From: Saccharothrix sp. HUAS TT1
GTDB lineage: Bacteria; Actinomycetota; Actinomycetes; Mycobacteriales; Pseudonocardiaceae
DNA length: 64,000 nucleotides
Direction of reading: 5' to 3'
Assembly (NCBI RefSeq): GCF_040744945.1
Contig: NZ_CP160453.1
Coordinates: 2,976,001 to 3,040,000 of the forward strand
Of this stretch, positions 54,361 through 62,305 are shown in pieces. The notes under the pieces were generated by a model. The model made no database searches. It was not told the origin of the DNA and saw only the letters and a program-made list of their open reading frames with translations. Each line of letters opens with the position of its first letter. Position 1 is the first letter of the stretch. The position numbers were made by a program, and so were the translations under genes.

Positions 54361-55275
54361 GTGCCCGCATCTTCTCGTGCCCGTTCTCTCGGGCCACCCG
54401 TCCCGCCCGGTCTCGTCGTCATCGACAAGCCCGACGGCATGACCTCGCACGACGTGGTGGCCAGGGTCCGCCGCATCCTCGGCACCCGCAAGGTCGGGCA
54501 CGCGGGCACCCTCGACCCGATGGCGACCGGCGTGCTGGTGCTCGGCATCGAGCGGGCCACCAAGCTGCTCGGCCACCTGGCGCTGGACAGCAAGGCGTAC
54601 CTGTCGACGATCCGCCTCGGCTCGGCCACCACGACCGACGACGCCGAGGGCGAGGTGCTGTCCACGGCGGACTCGTCCGGAGTGGACGAGGGCGCGATCC
54701 GGGCCGGGGTGGCGAAGCTGACCGGTCCGATCGAGCAGGTGCCCAGCGCGGTGAGCGCGGTGAAGATCGACGGCAAGCGCGCCTACGCGCGGGTCCGGGC
54801 GGGCGAGGCGGTGGACATCCCGGCGCGCCCGGTGACCGTGCACCGGTTCGACGTGCTGGCGGTCCGCCGCGAGGAGGGCGGCACCGAGCTGGACGTGATG
54901 GTCGAGTGCTCGTCCGGGACGTACGTGCGGGCGCTGGCCCGGGACCTGGGCGCGGACCTCGGCGTCGGCGGCCACCTGGCCGCCCTGCGCCGCACCCGCG
55001 TCGGCCCGTTCGACCTGCGGGTCGCCAAGACCCTGGAGCAGCTGGAGAGCGCGCCGGGCCTGTCCCTGGACCTGGACGCCGCCGTGTCGACCGCCTTCCC
55101 CCGCCGCGAGATCGCGCCGCGCGAGGCGGTGGCCCTCTCCCACGGCCAGCGCCTGGCCGCGGGCGGGCTGGACGGCACGTACGGCGTGTTCGGCCCGGAC
55201 GGCCACGTGGTCGCGCTGGCGAAGGACGAGGGCCCGATCGCCAAGCCGTTGGTGGTACTCACGCCGGCCGGGTGA
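54361..55275 (+). CDS. truB: tRNA pseudouridine-55 synthase
   Basis: A 304-residue enzyme that converts U55 in the tRNA T-loop to pseudouridine. Motifs are GLVVIDKPDGMTSHDVV, RKVGHAGTLDPMATGVLVLG with catalytic Asp52, KAYLSTIRLG and SSGTYVRALARDLG; a PUA-like C-terminus follows. GTG follows TAGGAT by eight bases; the TAG of that hexamer is the MFS stop codon. Confidence 0.96.
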   Translation: MPASSRARSLGPPVPPGLVVIDKPDGMTSHDVVARVRRILGTRKVGHAGTLDPMATGVLVLGIERATKLLGHLALDSKAYLSTIRLGSATTTDDAEGEVLSTADSSGVDEGAIRAGVAKLTGPIEQVPSAVSAVKIDGKRAYARVRAGEAVDIPARPVTVHRFDVLAVRREEGGTELDVMVECSSGTYVRALARDLGADLGVGGHLAALRRTRVGPFDLRVAKTLEQLESAPGLSLDLDAAVSTAFPRREIAPREAVALSHGQRLAAGGLDGTYGVFGPDGHVVALAKDEGPIAKPLVVLTPAG

Positions 55276-55292
55276 GCCCTACCGTGGACGGC

Positions 55293-55658
55293 ATGTCGAG
55301 ATGGGTGTGGCCGGCCGCGGCCGGTGTGGTGACGTCGGCCACCGGGGTGGCGATCAACCTGGCCACCGACCGCGGGGGCAACCCGTGGGCGTGGGTGACG
55401 GTCGTGCTGCTGACCGCGTTGGGCGTCGTCATCGCGCTGCGCGTGCAGGCCGGGACGCCCCCGCCCGCCGCGCCGGGGCCCGAACCGGGGCCGAAGGTGA
55501 ACAACAGCGCCAGCGGCACCGTGCACGGCGGCCTGACGCAGACCGGCGACGTCGCCGGCCCGGTCACCGTCAACTCGCCGACCACGATCAACCAGACCGC
55601 CGTCGCCCGCGACGGCGGCGCCGTCCACCAGGCCGGCCGGGACATCCGCCGGGACTAG
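55293..55658 (+). CDS. Small two-helix membrane protein with Q-x-G-R-D motifs (possible NLR effector)
   Basis: A 121-residue protein of unrecognised family. Two membrane helices (about 5-23 and 33-50) are joined by a short loop. A Pro-rich linker leads to a beta-prone region with repeated hydrophobic-x-Q motifs: LTQTGDV (81-87), INQTA (99-103) and, at the very C-terminus, VHQAGRDIRRD (111-121). The last is nearly repeated at the N-terminus of the adjacent NB-ARC protein (INQAGRDLYV). I infer a membrane effector for that ATPase. ATG at 55293 follows TACCGT by seven bases (leaderless). Confidence 0.72.
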   Translation: MSRWVWPAAAGVVTSATGVAINLATDRGGNPWAWVTVVLLTALGVVIALRVQAGTPPPAAPGPEPGPKVNNSASGTVHGGLTQTGDVAGPVTVNSPTTINQTAVARDGGAVHQAGRDIRRD

Positions 55659-55704
55659 GTGGAAGCCGGTCCGCACTTGTGCGGCCCCGTGGAGGTGGAC
55701 TCGG

Positions 55705-55710
55705 TATATA
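55705..55710 (+). promoter_or_regulatory. TATATA -10 candidate of the NB-ARC gene
   Basis: TATATA stands out in very GC-rich surroundings, 36 bases before the NB-ARC GTG. No clear -35 is seen 17 bases upstream, so activation or an alternative sigma factor may be needed. GGAG lies about ten bases before the start codon. Confidence 0.45.
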
Positions 55711-55746
55711 GACGACCTTTGACGTCCGCATCGGAGTGACGGGCCC

Positions 55747-57462
55747 GTGATCACGACACCTGGCCAGAGCGCGGACGGCTCGGGCGCCAGCCGGATCAAC
55801 CAGGCGGGGCGGGACCTGTACGTCGGGGTCGAGGGCCGCGCGTTCGAACCCGGACTCGTGTCCGTCGCGCCGCCGCTGGGCCGGCTCGGGCACGGCGTGT
55901 TCGGTCGGGACGACCTCGTCGCCGAGGTCTCGGACCGGGTCGGCGGAGGGGTCGGCGTCCTGCACGGGGCGGGCGGTCGTGGCAAGACGACGGTCGCGCT
56001 GTGCGTGTCGCGGGAGGTCGACGCGCAGGTGTGGTGGGTCGACGCGAGCACCGGCACGAGCCTGGTGGAAGGGCTGCGGGAAGTGGCGTCGCGCGCCGGC
56101 TCGGCGCACGAGGACGTGGCGAGGGCGTGGTCCGGTCAGGCATCCGCGCCGGACCTGCTCTGGAGGTCGCTGCACGCCCTGCGTCGGCGGTGGTTGCTGA
56201 TCGTGGACAACGCGGACGACGTCCAGCTCCTCGCCGCGGCCGGGCACCGGGTGGGCGACGGCACCGGGTGGGTGCGCGAGCCGGGACCGCACGGCGGGGT
56301 GCTCGTCACCACGCGCGACCACGACACCCACGTGTGGGGCCGGATGGCGGCGCACGTCGCGGTGCCGGTGCTGGGCGTGGACGACGCCACGTGCGTGCTG
56401 CTCGACCTCGCGCCCGCCGCCGGGTCGGCCGCCGACGCGCGCCGCCTCGCGGAGCGGCTCGGCGGGCTGCCGCTCGCTCTGACCGCGATCGGGAGGTACC
56501 TCGCCGTCGCGGGCGGGGGTCCGGACCTGCCGGGATTGCGGTTGCCGCGCACGTTCGCCGCCTTCCTCGACTCGCCGGAGGGCGTCGTCCCGGAACTGCT
56601 CGCGGCGTCCCCAGGCACGGCGCCGAGCCGCGAGATGCTGCACCGCACCTGGGACCTCTCGCTCGACCTGCTGGCGGATCGCGGGCTGCGGTCGGCGCGG
56701 GCCGTGCTGCGGCTGCTGTCGTGGTTCGCGCGGGAACCCGTGCCGCACTTCCTGCTCGACGCCGACGTCATCGCGGGCTTCGCCGCGTTCGAGGGCATCA
56801 CAGCGGCCACCCTCGCGCACGTGCTGCGCGGTCTGGCGGACCTCGGCCTGCTCGACCCGACGGCCATCGAGAACCCGGCCCTCTTCGACGTGGCGAGTGG
56901 AGGGCCGGCGATCGTGTCCGGGGTGGCCCTGCACCCGGTCGTGCGGGACGTCGTGCGCAGCCAGGTCCGACTGGACGGCGAGGCCGAGCTGTACACCGAG
57001 TGCTGCGCGGCCCTGCTGGACGCGGCCGTGACCCGGATGGAGGGCGACGACTTCCACGCGATGCTGCACTGGCACGCGTTGTTCGCCCACGCGGACCTCC
57101 TGCCCGAGTGGACCAGCCTGCTCGGGCGCAGCCCCGACGGCACCCTCTTGGCACTGGCGCGGACGTCGTTCGACGTGGCGGAGCTGTGCCGGTTCTCGGG
57201 CAGCGACACCCTCGCGTTCGAGCTGTACTCGCACGCGCTGGCGACCCGGAGGCACGTCCTGGGACCGGACCACCCGGACGTGCTCGCCGCGCGGCTGGGC
57301 ATCGCCCAGGTCTGGCTGGGCCAGGGGCGGTGGGCCGCGGCGCGCGAGGAGTGCGAAGCGGTGCGGAGCGCCGGGGCGCCGGTCCTGGGCGCCGATCACG
57401 AGGTGGTGGAGAAGGCCGCGAAGCTGCTCGGCCTCCTCGGGGACGTCGGGCCCAACCCGTAG
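55747..57462 (+). CDS. NB-ARC (STAND/NLR-like) ATPase with C-terminal TPRs
   Basis: A 571-residue signal-transduction ATPase. A short N-terminal tail holds INQAGRDLYV (17-26). The NB-ARC domain has Walker A GAGGRGKTT (74-82), Walker B LLIVDNADD (Asp154), VLVTTRDHDTH, GGLPLALTAIGRYL, and an MHD-like GVALHPVVRDVV. A winged-helix and helical part is followed by about two TPRs near residues 475-560 (HALATRRHVLGPDHPDVLAARLG). There is no fused enzymatic effector. Such proteins oligomerise on ligand sensing. It sits beside a membrane protein sharing its motif, between truB and ribF. Confidence 0.88.
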   Translation: MITTPGQSADGSGASRINQAGRDLYVGVEGRAFEPGLVSVAPPLGRLGHGVFGRDDLVAEVSDRVGGGVGVLHGAGGRGKTTVALCVSREVDAQVWWVDASTGTSLVEGLREVASRAGSAHEDVARAWSGQASAPDLLWRSLHALRRRWLLIVDNADDVQLLAAAGHRVGDGTGWVREPGPHGGVLVTTRDHDTHVWGRMAAHVAVPVLGVDDATCVLLDLAPAAGSAADARRLAERLGGLPLALTAIGRYLAVAGGGPDLPGLRLPRTFAAFLDSPEGVVPELLAASPGTAPSREMLHRTWDLSLDLLADRGLRSARAVLRLLSWFAREPVPHFLLDADVIAGFAAFEGITAATLAHVLRGLADLGLLDPTAIENPALFDVASGGPAIVSGVALHPVVRDVVRSQVRLDGEAELYTECCAALLDAAVTRMEGDDFHAMLHWHALFAHADLLPEWTSLLGRSPDGTLLALARTSFDVAELCRFSGSDTLAFELYSHALATRRHVLGPDHPDVLAARLGIAQVWLGQGRWAAAREECEAVRSAGAPVLGADHEVVEKAAKLLGLLGDVGPNP

Positions 57463-57472
57463 GCTTGCCCGC

Positions 57473-58414
57473 GTGCAACGCTGGAGAGGGCTTGACGACC
57501 TGCCGGGCGGCTGGGGTCGGTGCGTGGTGACCATCGGCGTGTTCGACGGGGTGCACCGCGGCCACCAGGCGCTGATCGGGCGGGCGGTCGGGCTGGCAGC
57601 GGACAAGGCGGTGCCGAGCGTGCTCATCACGTTCGACCCGCACCCGTCGGAGGTGGTCCGGGCGGGCAGCCACCCGGCCCAGCTGACCAGCCTGCGCCGC
57701 CGGGCCGAGCTGGTCGAGGGCCTGGGCGTGGACGTGTTCTGCGTGCTCCCGTTCACCGCCGAGGTGGCGCGCACCCCGGCCGACGAGTTCGCGCACGAGG
57801 TGCTGGTGGACCGGCTGCACGTGGCGGCCGTGGTGGTCGGGGAGAACTTCACCTTCGGCCACCGGGCGGCGGGCAACGTGGACCTGCTGCGCGCACTGGG
57901 CAAGAGGTTCGGTTTCGTGACCGAGGGGGCGGATCTGGTGACCGACGACGGCGTGACGTACTCCTCCACCTACATCCGGGCGTGCATCGACGCGGGCGAC
58001 GTGGCCGCCGCGGCGCAGGCGCTCGGCCGGCCGCACCGGCTGGAGGGCATCGTGGTGCGCGGTGACGGCCGGGGCAAGGAGCTGGGCTTCCCCACCGCCA
58101 ACCTGTCCACCACGCGGTTCGCCGCGGTGCCCGCCGACGGCGTGTACGCGTGCTGGTTCGTGCACGGCTCGGGCCGCCGCCTCAAGGCCGCGGTGAGCGT
58201 GGGCACGAACCCGACGTTCTCCGGCCGGGAACGGCGGGTCGAGGCGTTCGTGCTGGACGTGGACGAGGACTTCTACGGCCAGCGGGTGGCGCTGGACTTC
58301 GTGGACCGGCTGCGGGACATGGAGAAGTTCGACGGCGTCGAGGCGCTGCTGGAGCAGATGCACCGCGACGTCGCCACGACCCGCGACCTCCTGGCGGCGT
58401 CGGAGGACGCCTGA
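57473..58414 (+). CDS. ribF: Bifunctional riboflavin kinase/FAD synthetase
   Basis: A 313-residue enzyme that makes FMN and then FAD. The N-terminal adenylyltransferase has VTIGVFDGVHRGHQALIGRA and GENFTFGHRAAGN; the C-terminal kinase has GDGRGKELGFPTANLS and the late EAFVLDVDEDFYGQRV. GTG follows TAGGCT by seven bases, a canonical leaderless promoter whose TAG is the NB-ARC stop codon. Confidence 0.96.
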   Translation: MQRWRGLDDLPGGWGRCVVTIGVFDGVHRGHQALIGRAVGLAADKAVPSVLITFDPHPSEVVRAGSHPAQLTSLRRRAELVEGLGVDVFCVLPFTAEVARTPADEFAHEVLVDRLHVAAVVVGENFTFGHRAAGNVDLLRALGKRFGFVTEGADLVTDDGVTYSSTYIRACIDAGDVAAAAQALGRPHRLEGIVVRGDGRGKELGFPTANLSTTRFAAVPADGVYACWFVHGSGRRLKAAVSVGTNPTFSGRERRVEAFVLDVDEDFYGQRVALDFVDRLRDMEKFDGVEALLEQMHRDVATTRDLLAASEDA

Positions 58415-58506
58415 CCGGGTTGGACCAGGTGAGTGGAACCGGCCGTGCGACACGTGCCGACCTGGCAGGATGCCGGTGACGTCCGTCGGTCAGGGGAGAG
58501 GCGAAG

Positions 58507-58992
58507 GTGGAGGACCACAAGATCGTCCAGCGCAACCTCGCGCTGCAGCGCGAGTGGTACGGCGAACCCCTGGGCGACCGGGTGCGCCGGCTTGTGGTCG
58601 CGTTCAACGTCTCGCAGGCGCAGCTCGCCGAGGTGCTGGGCATCAGCGCCCCCATGCTGAGCCAGGTGATGAGCGGCCGCCGGGCCAAGATCGGCAACCC
58701 CTCCGTGCTGGCCCGGATGATCATGCTGGAGCGCAAGGTCCTCACCCCCGACGTGGCGTCCGGCGCGCCCGAGGCGTTGCAGCGCGCGCTGGAGGACGTC
58801 CGCCAGTCGAAGCCCACGGTGAGCCGCGACTCGCTGCCGGTGAACGCCGCCGACGCCGAGGCCGTGGTGTTCCCGTTCCTGCGCCGGCTGGCCGACCGCC
58901 GCGAGCTGTCCCAGGCCGCCGACGTGCTCGGCGAGGACTTCCCGGCGCTGGCCGAGCTGCTGCGCCGAGCGGGCAAGGTCACCGAAGCCTGA
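58507..58992 (+). CDS. Helix-turn-helix DNA-binding protein
   Basis: A 161-residue protein with a Cro/XRE-like helix-turn-helix at about residues 24-60 (VVAFNVSQAQLAEVLGISAPMLSQVMSGRRAKIG). The C-terminal 60 residues form helices (FPFLRRLADRRELSQAADVLG). The target is unknown. GTG has AGGGGAGAGG five bases upstream; CAGGAT (about 58467) may be its -10. It ends four bases before the 2H phosphoesterase gene, so the two are probably co-transcribed. Confidence 0.87.
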   Translation: MEDHKIVQRNLALQREWYGEPLGDRVRRLVVAFNVSQAQLAEVLGISAPMLSQVMSGRRAKIGNPSVLARMIMLERKVLTPDVASGAPEALQRALEDVRQSKPTVSRDSLPVNAADAEAVVFPFLRRLADRRELSQAADVLGEDFPALAELLRRAGKVTEA

Positions 58993-58996
58993 CCCC

Positions 58997-59449
58997 GTGA
59001 GCCTGTTCTCCGCGATCTTCCCGCCCGCCGACGTGGTCGAGGAGCTGGACGCCGCCCTCCGCCCGGTCCGCGCGCGGCACCCGCGGCTGCGCTGGCAGCA
59101 CCCCTCCCGCTGGCACGTCACCGTCCGCTTCTTCGGCGACGCCGAACCCGCCGGTCAGCTCGCCGGCCTGGACCGCGTCACCGCGCCCGTGCTGCGGCTG
59201 CGCGACAGCGGCTCGTTCCGGCAGGTGCTGTGGATCGGGGTGGAGGGCCCGCTGGCCGAGCTGGGCGGGGCGGCCCTGGTCCCGCCGGACTGGCTGCCGC
59301 ACCTGACGGTGGCCAGGGGCGAGCCGACGCCGCGCGTGGAGTTCTCCGGTCGCGAGTGGACCGCCACCGAGGTGGCGCTGGTCCGCAGCCGCCCGGCGGA
59401 GGGCTACACCGTCCTCGACCGAGTGCCCTTGAGCACGTCAAACGGGTAA
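58997..59449 (+). CDS. 2'-5' RNA ligase-like 2H phosphoesterase
   Basis: A 150-residue LigT/ThpR-type protein. The two HxT motifs are HVTVRFFGD (about residue 40) and HLTVARGE (about 104), spaced as in 2',3'-cyclic phosphodiesterases. It probably handles RNA or nucleotide cyclic phosphates. GTG starts four bases after the HTH gene stop. It lies just upstream of rpsO. Confidence 0.88.
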   Translation: MSLFSAIFPPADVVEELDAALRPVRARHPRLRWQHPSRWHVTVRFFGDAEPAGQLAGLDRVTAPVLRLRDSGSFRQVLWIGVEGPLAELGGAALVPPDWLPHLTVARGEPTPRVEFSGREWTATEVALVRSRPAEGYTVLDRVPLSTSNG

Positions 59450-59466
59450 CCGTCCGGCACTGCTGG

Positions 59467-59508
59467 TAACCTCGACCTTTGGGTCTGGCTGCGGTCCGTG
59501 GCGGCCAG
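59467..59508 (+). promoter_or_regulatory. rpsO promoter -10 and leader hairpin
   Basis: TAACCT (59467-59472) is a likely -10, leaving a leader of about 90 bases before rpsO. CTGGCTGC pairs with GCGGCCAG over eight positions (one G-U) within about 59484-59508. Ribosomal protein S15 commonly represses its own mRNA through leader structure, so this is a candidate autoregulatory element. Confidence 0.45.
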
Positions 59509-59572
59509 TACCGACTACCCCGCTTCGCACGGGGCCGCACGGCACCTAACCAGCACAAGGAGTAACGCGCAC

Positions 59573-59842
59573 GTGGCACTGACGACCGAGCAGAAGAAGA
59601 CCATCCTCGCCGAGTACGGCGTCCACGACACGGACACCGGTTCCGCCGAGGCCCAGGTCGCGCTGCTGAGCAAGCGCATCGCCGACCTGACGGAGCACCT
59701 GAAGAAGCACAAGCACGACCACCACTCGCGTCGTGGCCTGCTCCTGCTGGTCGGCCGCCGCCGGCGGCTGCTGAACTACCTGCAGAAGGTGGACATCCAG
59801 CGCTACCGCGACCTGATCGGTCGGCTCGGCCTGCGCCGGTGA
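59573..59842 (+). CDS. rpsO: 30S ribosomal protein S15
   Basis: An 89-residue S15, full length for the family: [60 protein letters not shown]. It binds 16S rRNA in the central domain. GTG has AAGGAG ten bases upstream. A strong hairpin follows; pnp is next, the universal order. Confidence 0.98.
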   Translation: MALTTEQKKTILAEYGVHDTDTGSAEAQVALLSKRIADLTEHLKKHKHDHHSRRGLLLLVGRRRRLLNYLQKVDIQRYRDLIGRLGLRR

Positions 59843-59848
59843 GACCTG

Positions 59849-59885
59849 CCGAGGGGGAGTGACCGCTGCGGTCGCTCCCCCTCGG
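59849..59885 (+). terminator. rpsO-pnp intergenic terminator hairpin
   Basis: A 16-position stem with one mismatch (59849-59864 with 59870-59885) and a 5-base loop begins seven bases after the rpsO stop. No U-run follows, so read-through into pnp is likely, with the stem a probable RNase III target as in streptomycetes. Confidence 0.82.
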
Positions 59886-59959
59886 GCATTGCCGAAAACG
59901 AAGACGAGGGAAGCACGCGCGGCGCCCGGGACGACAGTTCGCCGGTCCTCGGTAGTGGC

Positions 59960-59996
59960 CCCCTGGTAGAGGAAACCCAGGGGACTTCGATCGAAG
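59960..59996 (+). promoter_or_regulatory. Structured pnp leader
   Basis: Within the 180-bp gap before pnp, CCCCTGG (59960-59966) pairs with CCAGGGG (59977-59983), followed at once by the palindrome CTTCGATCGAAG (59985-59996). PNPase genes are often autoregulated by cleavage of leader hairpins; this is inferred from position only. Confidence 0.45.
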
Positions 59997-60067
59997 ACCG
60001 GCCTCGTCCGAACCGCGATCCCGCGCCTGAGCGCGCTGTGACCCGCATGACGAGGAGTACCTGACAC

Positions 60068-62305
60068 ATGACGGACATCGAGGTCCACGAGACTTCCGCC
60101 ACGATCGACAACGGTCGGTTCGGCACCCGCACCATCCGCTTCGAGACCGGTCGCCTGGCCCGCCAGGCGGCGGGTTCGGTCGTCGCCTACCTGGACGACG
60201 AGACCATGCTGCTGTCGGCGACGACGGCGTCGAAGCACCCCAAGGAGCACTTCGACTTCTTCCCCCTCACGGTGGACGTCGAGGAGCGCATGTACGCCGC
60301 GGGCCGCATCCCCGGCTCGTTCTTCCGCCGCGAGGGTCGCCCGTCCACCGACGCGATCCTGACCTGCCGGCTCATCGACCGGCCGCTGCGCCCGTCCTTC
60401 GTGGACGGTCTGCGCAACGAGATCCAGGTCGTCATCACGGTGATGAGCCTGAACCCGCAGGACCTGTACGACGTCGTGGCGATCAACGCCGCGTCCGCGT
60501 CCACGCAGCTCGCGGGCCTGCCGTTCTCCGGCCCCATCGGCGGCGTCCGGGTGGCGCTGATCGAGGGCCAGTGGGTGGCGTTCCCGACCCACGAGCAGCT
60601 GGAGAAGGCCGTGTTCGACATGGTCGTCGCCGGCCGCGTGGTCGGTGACGACGTCGCGATCATGATGGTCGAGGCCGAGGCCACCGAGAACGTGATCGAC
60701 CTGATCGGCGACGGCGCGCAGGCGCCGACCGAGGAGGTCGTCGCGGCGGGCCTGGAGGCGGCCAAGCCGTTCATCAAGGCGCTGTGCGACGCGCAGGCCG
60801 AGCTGGCGCGGGTCGCCGCGAAGGCCACCGGCGAGTTCCCGACCTACCCGGCCTACCAGGCCGACGCCTTCGAGGCCGTCGAGCAGGCCGCGTCGGGCGA
60901 GCTGGCGCAGGCGATGACCATCGGCGGCAAGCAGGAGCGCGAGTCCCGCATCGACGAGGTCAAGGCGTCGGTGCTGGAGAAGCTGGCCGAGCAGTTCGAG
61001 GGTCGCGAGAAGGAGGTCGGCGCGGCGTTCCGCTCGCTGACCAAGAAGCTCGTCCGCCAGCGCATCCTGCGCGACAAGGTGCGCATCGACGGCCGCGGCC
61101 TCACCGAGATCCGGTCGCTGTCGGCCGAGGTCGAGCTGATCCCGCGGGCGCACGGCTCGTCGCTGTTCGAGCGCGGCGAGACCCAGATCCTGGGCATCAC
61201 CACGCTGAACATGCTGCGCATGGAGCAGCAGATCGACTCGCTGTCCCCGGAGACGCACAAGCGCTACCTGCACCACTACAACTTCCCGCCGTTCTCCACC
61301 GGTGAGACCGGCCGCGTGGGCTCGCCCAAGCGCCGCGAGATCGGCCACGGCGCGCTGGCCGAGCGGGCGCTGATGCCCGTGCTGCCCAAGCGCGAGGAGT
61401 TCCCCTACGCGATCCGCCAGGTGTCCGAGGCGCTGAGCTCGAACGGCTCGACGTCGATGGGCTCGGTCTGCGCGTCCACGATGTCGCTGCTCAACGCCGG
61501 CGTGCCGCTGAAGGCGCCGGTCTCGGGCATCGCCATGGGCCTGGTGTCCGACGAGGTCGACGGCAAGACGGAGTACGTCGCGCTGACCGACATCCTCGGC
61601 GCCGAGGACGCGTTCGGCGACATGGACTTCAAGGTCGCCGGCACCAAGGAGTTCGTGACCGCGCTCCAGCTCGACACCAAGCTGGACGGCATCCCGTCCG
61701 ACGTCCTCGCGGGCGCCCTGGGCCAGGCCCGCGACGCGCGCCTGACCATCCTGGAGGTCATGGCCGAGGCCATCGACAGCCCGGACGAGATGAGCCCGTT
61801 CGCGCCGCGCGTGACGTCGGTCAAGATCCCGACCGACAAGATCGGCGAGGTCATCGGCCCGAAGGGCAAGATGATCAACTCGATCACCGAGCAGACCGGC
61901 GCCGACATCTCCATCGAGGACGACGGCACGATCTACGTCGGCGCGGCGGACGGCCCGTCGGCCGAGGCCGCGATCGGCCTGATCAACGCGATCGCGAACC
62001 CGCAGCTGCCGAAGGTGGGCGAGCGCTTCCTGGGCACCGTGGTGAAGACCGCGGCGTTCGGCGCGTTCGTGTCCCTGCTCCCGGGCAAGGACGGCCTGAT
62101 CCACATCTCCAAGCTGGGCAACGGCAAGCGCATCGCCAAGGTGGAGGACGTCGTCAAGGTCGGCGACAAGCTCCAGGTCGAGATCGCCGACATCGACCAG
62201 CGCGGCAAGATCAGCCTGGTCCTGGTCAACGAGGACGCGGAGGCGGCCCCGGCCGCCGACAACCCCGCCCAGGACGCCGCACCCGCCGAGGCCCCGGCGC
62301 AGTGA
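60068..62305 (+). CDS. pnp: Polyribonucleotide nucleotidyltransferase (PNPase)
   Basis: A 745-residue phosphorolytic 3'-5' exonuclease. Two RNase PH domains are present (first with [14 protein letters not shown], second with [13 protein letters not shown] and [21 protein letters not shown]), separated by an all-helical linker. KH ([20 protein letters not shown]) and S1 ([24 protein letters not shown]) domains end it. In actinobacteria the enzyme also adds 3' tails. ATG has GAGGAG ten bases upstream. The stop overlaps the next start (GTGA). Confidence 0.98.
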   Translation: MTDIEVHETSATIDNGRFGTRTIRFETGRLARQAAGSVVAYLDDETMLLSATTASKHPKEHFDFFPLTVDVEERMYAAGRIPGSFFRREGRPSTDAILTCRLIDRPLRPSFVDGLRNEIQVVITVMSLNPQDLYDVVAINAASASTQLAGLPFSGPIGGVRVALIEGQWVAFPTHEQLEKAVFDMVVAGRVVGDDVAIMMVEAEATENVIDLIGDGAQAPTEEVVAAGLEAAKPFIKALCDAQAELARVAAKATGEFPTYPAYQADAFEAVEQAASGELAQAMTIGGKQERESRIDEVKASVLEKLAEQFEGREKEVGAAFRSLTKKLVRQRILRDKVRIDGRGLTEIRSLSAEVELIPRAHGSSLFERGETQILGITTLNMLRMEQQIDSLSPETHKRYLHHYNFPPFSTGETGRVGSPKRREIGHGALAERALMPVLPKREEFPYAIRQVSEALSSNGSTSMGSVCASTMSLLNAGVPLKAPVSGIAMGLVSDEVDGKTEYVALTDILGAEDAFGDMDFKVAGTKEFVTALQLDTKLDGIPSDVLAGALGQARDARLTILEVMAEAIDSPDEMSPFAPRVTSVKIPTDKIGEVIGPKGKMINSITEQTGADISIEDDGTIYVGAADGPSAEAAIGLINAIANPQLPKVGERFLGTVVKTAAFGAFVSLLPGKDGLIHISKLGNGKRIAKVEDVVKVGDKLQVEIADIDQRGKISLVLVNEDAEAAPAADNPAQDAAPAEAPAQ

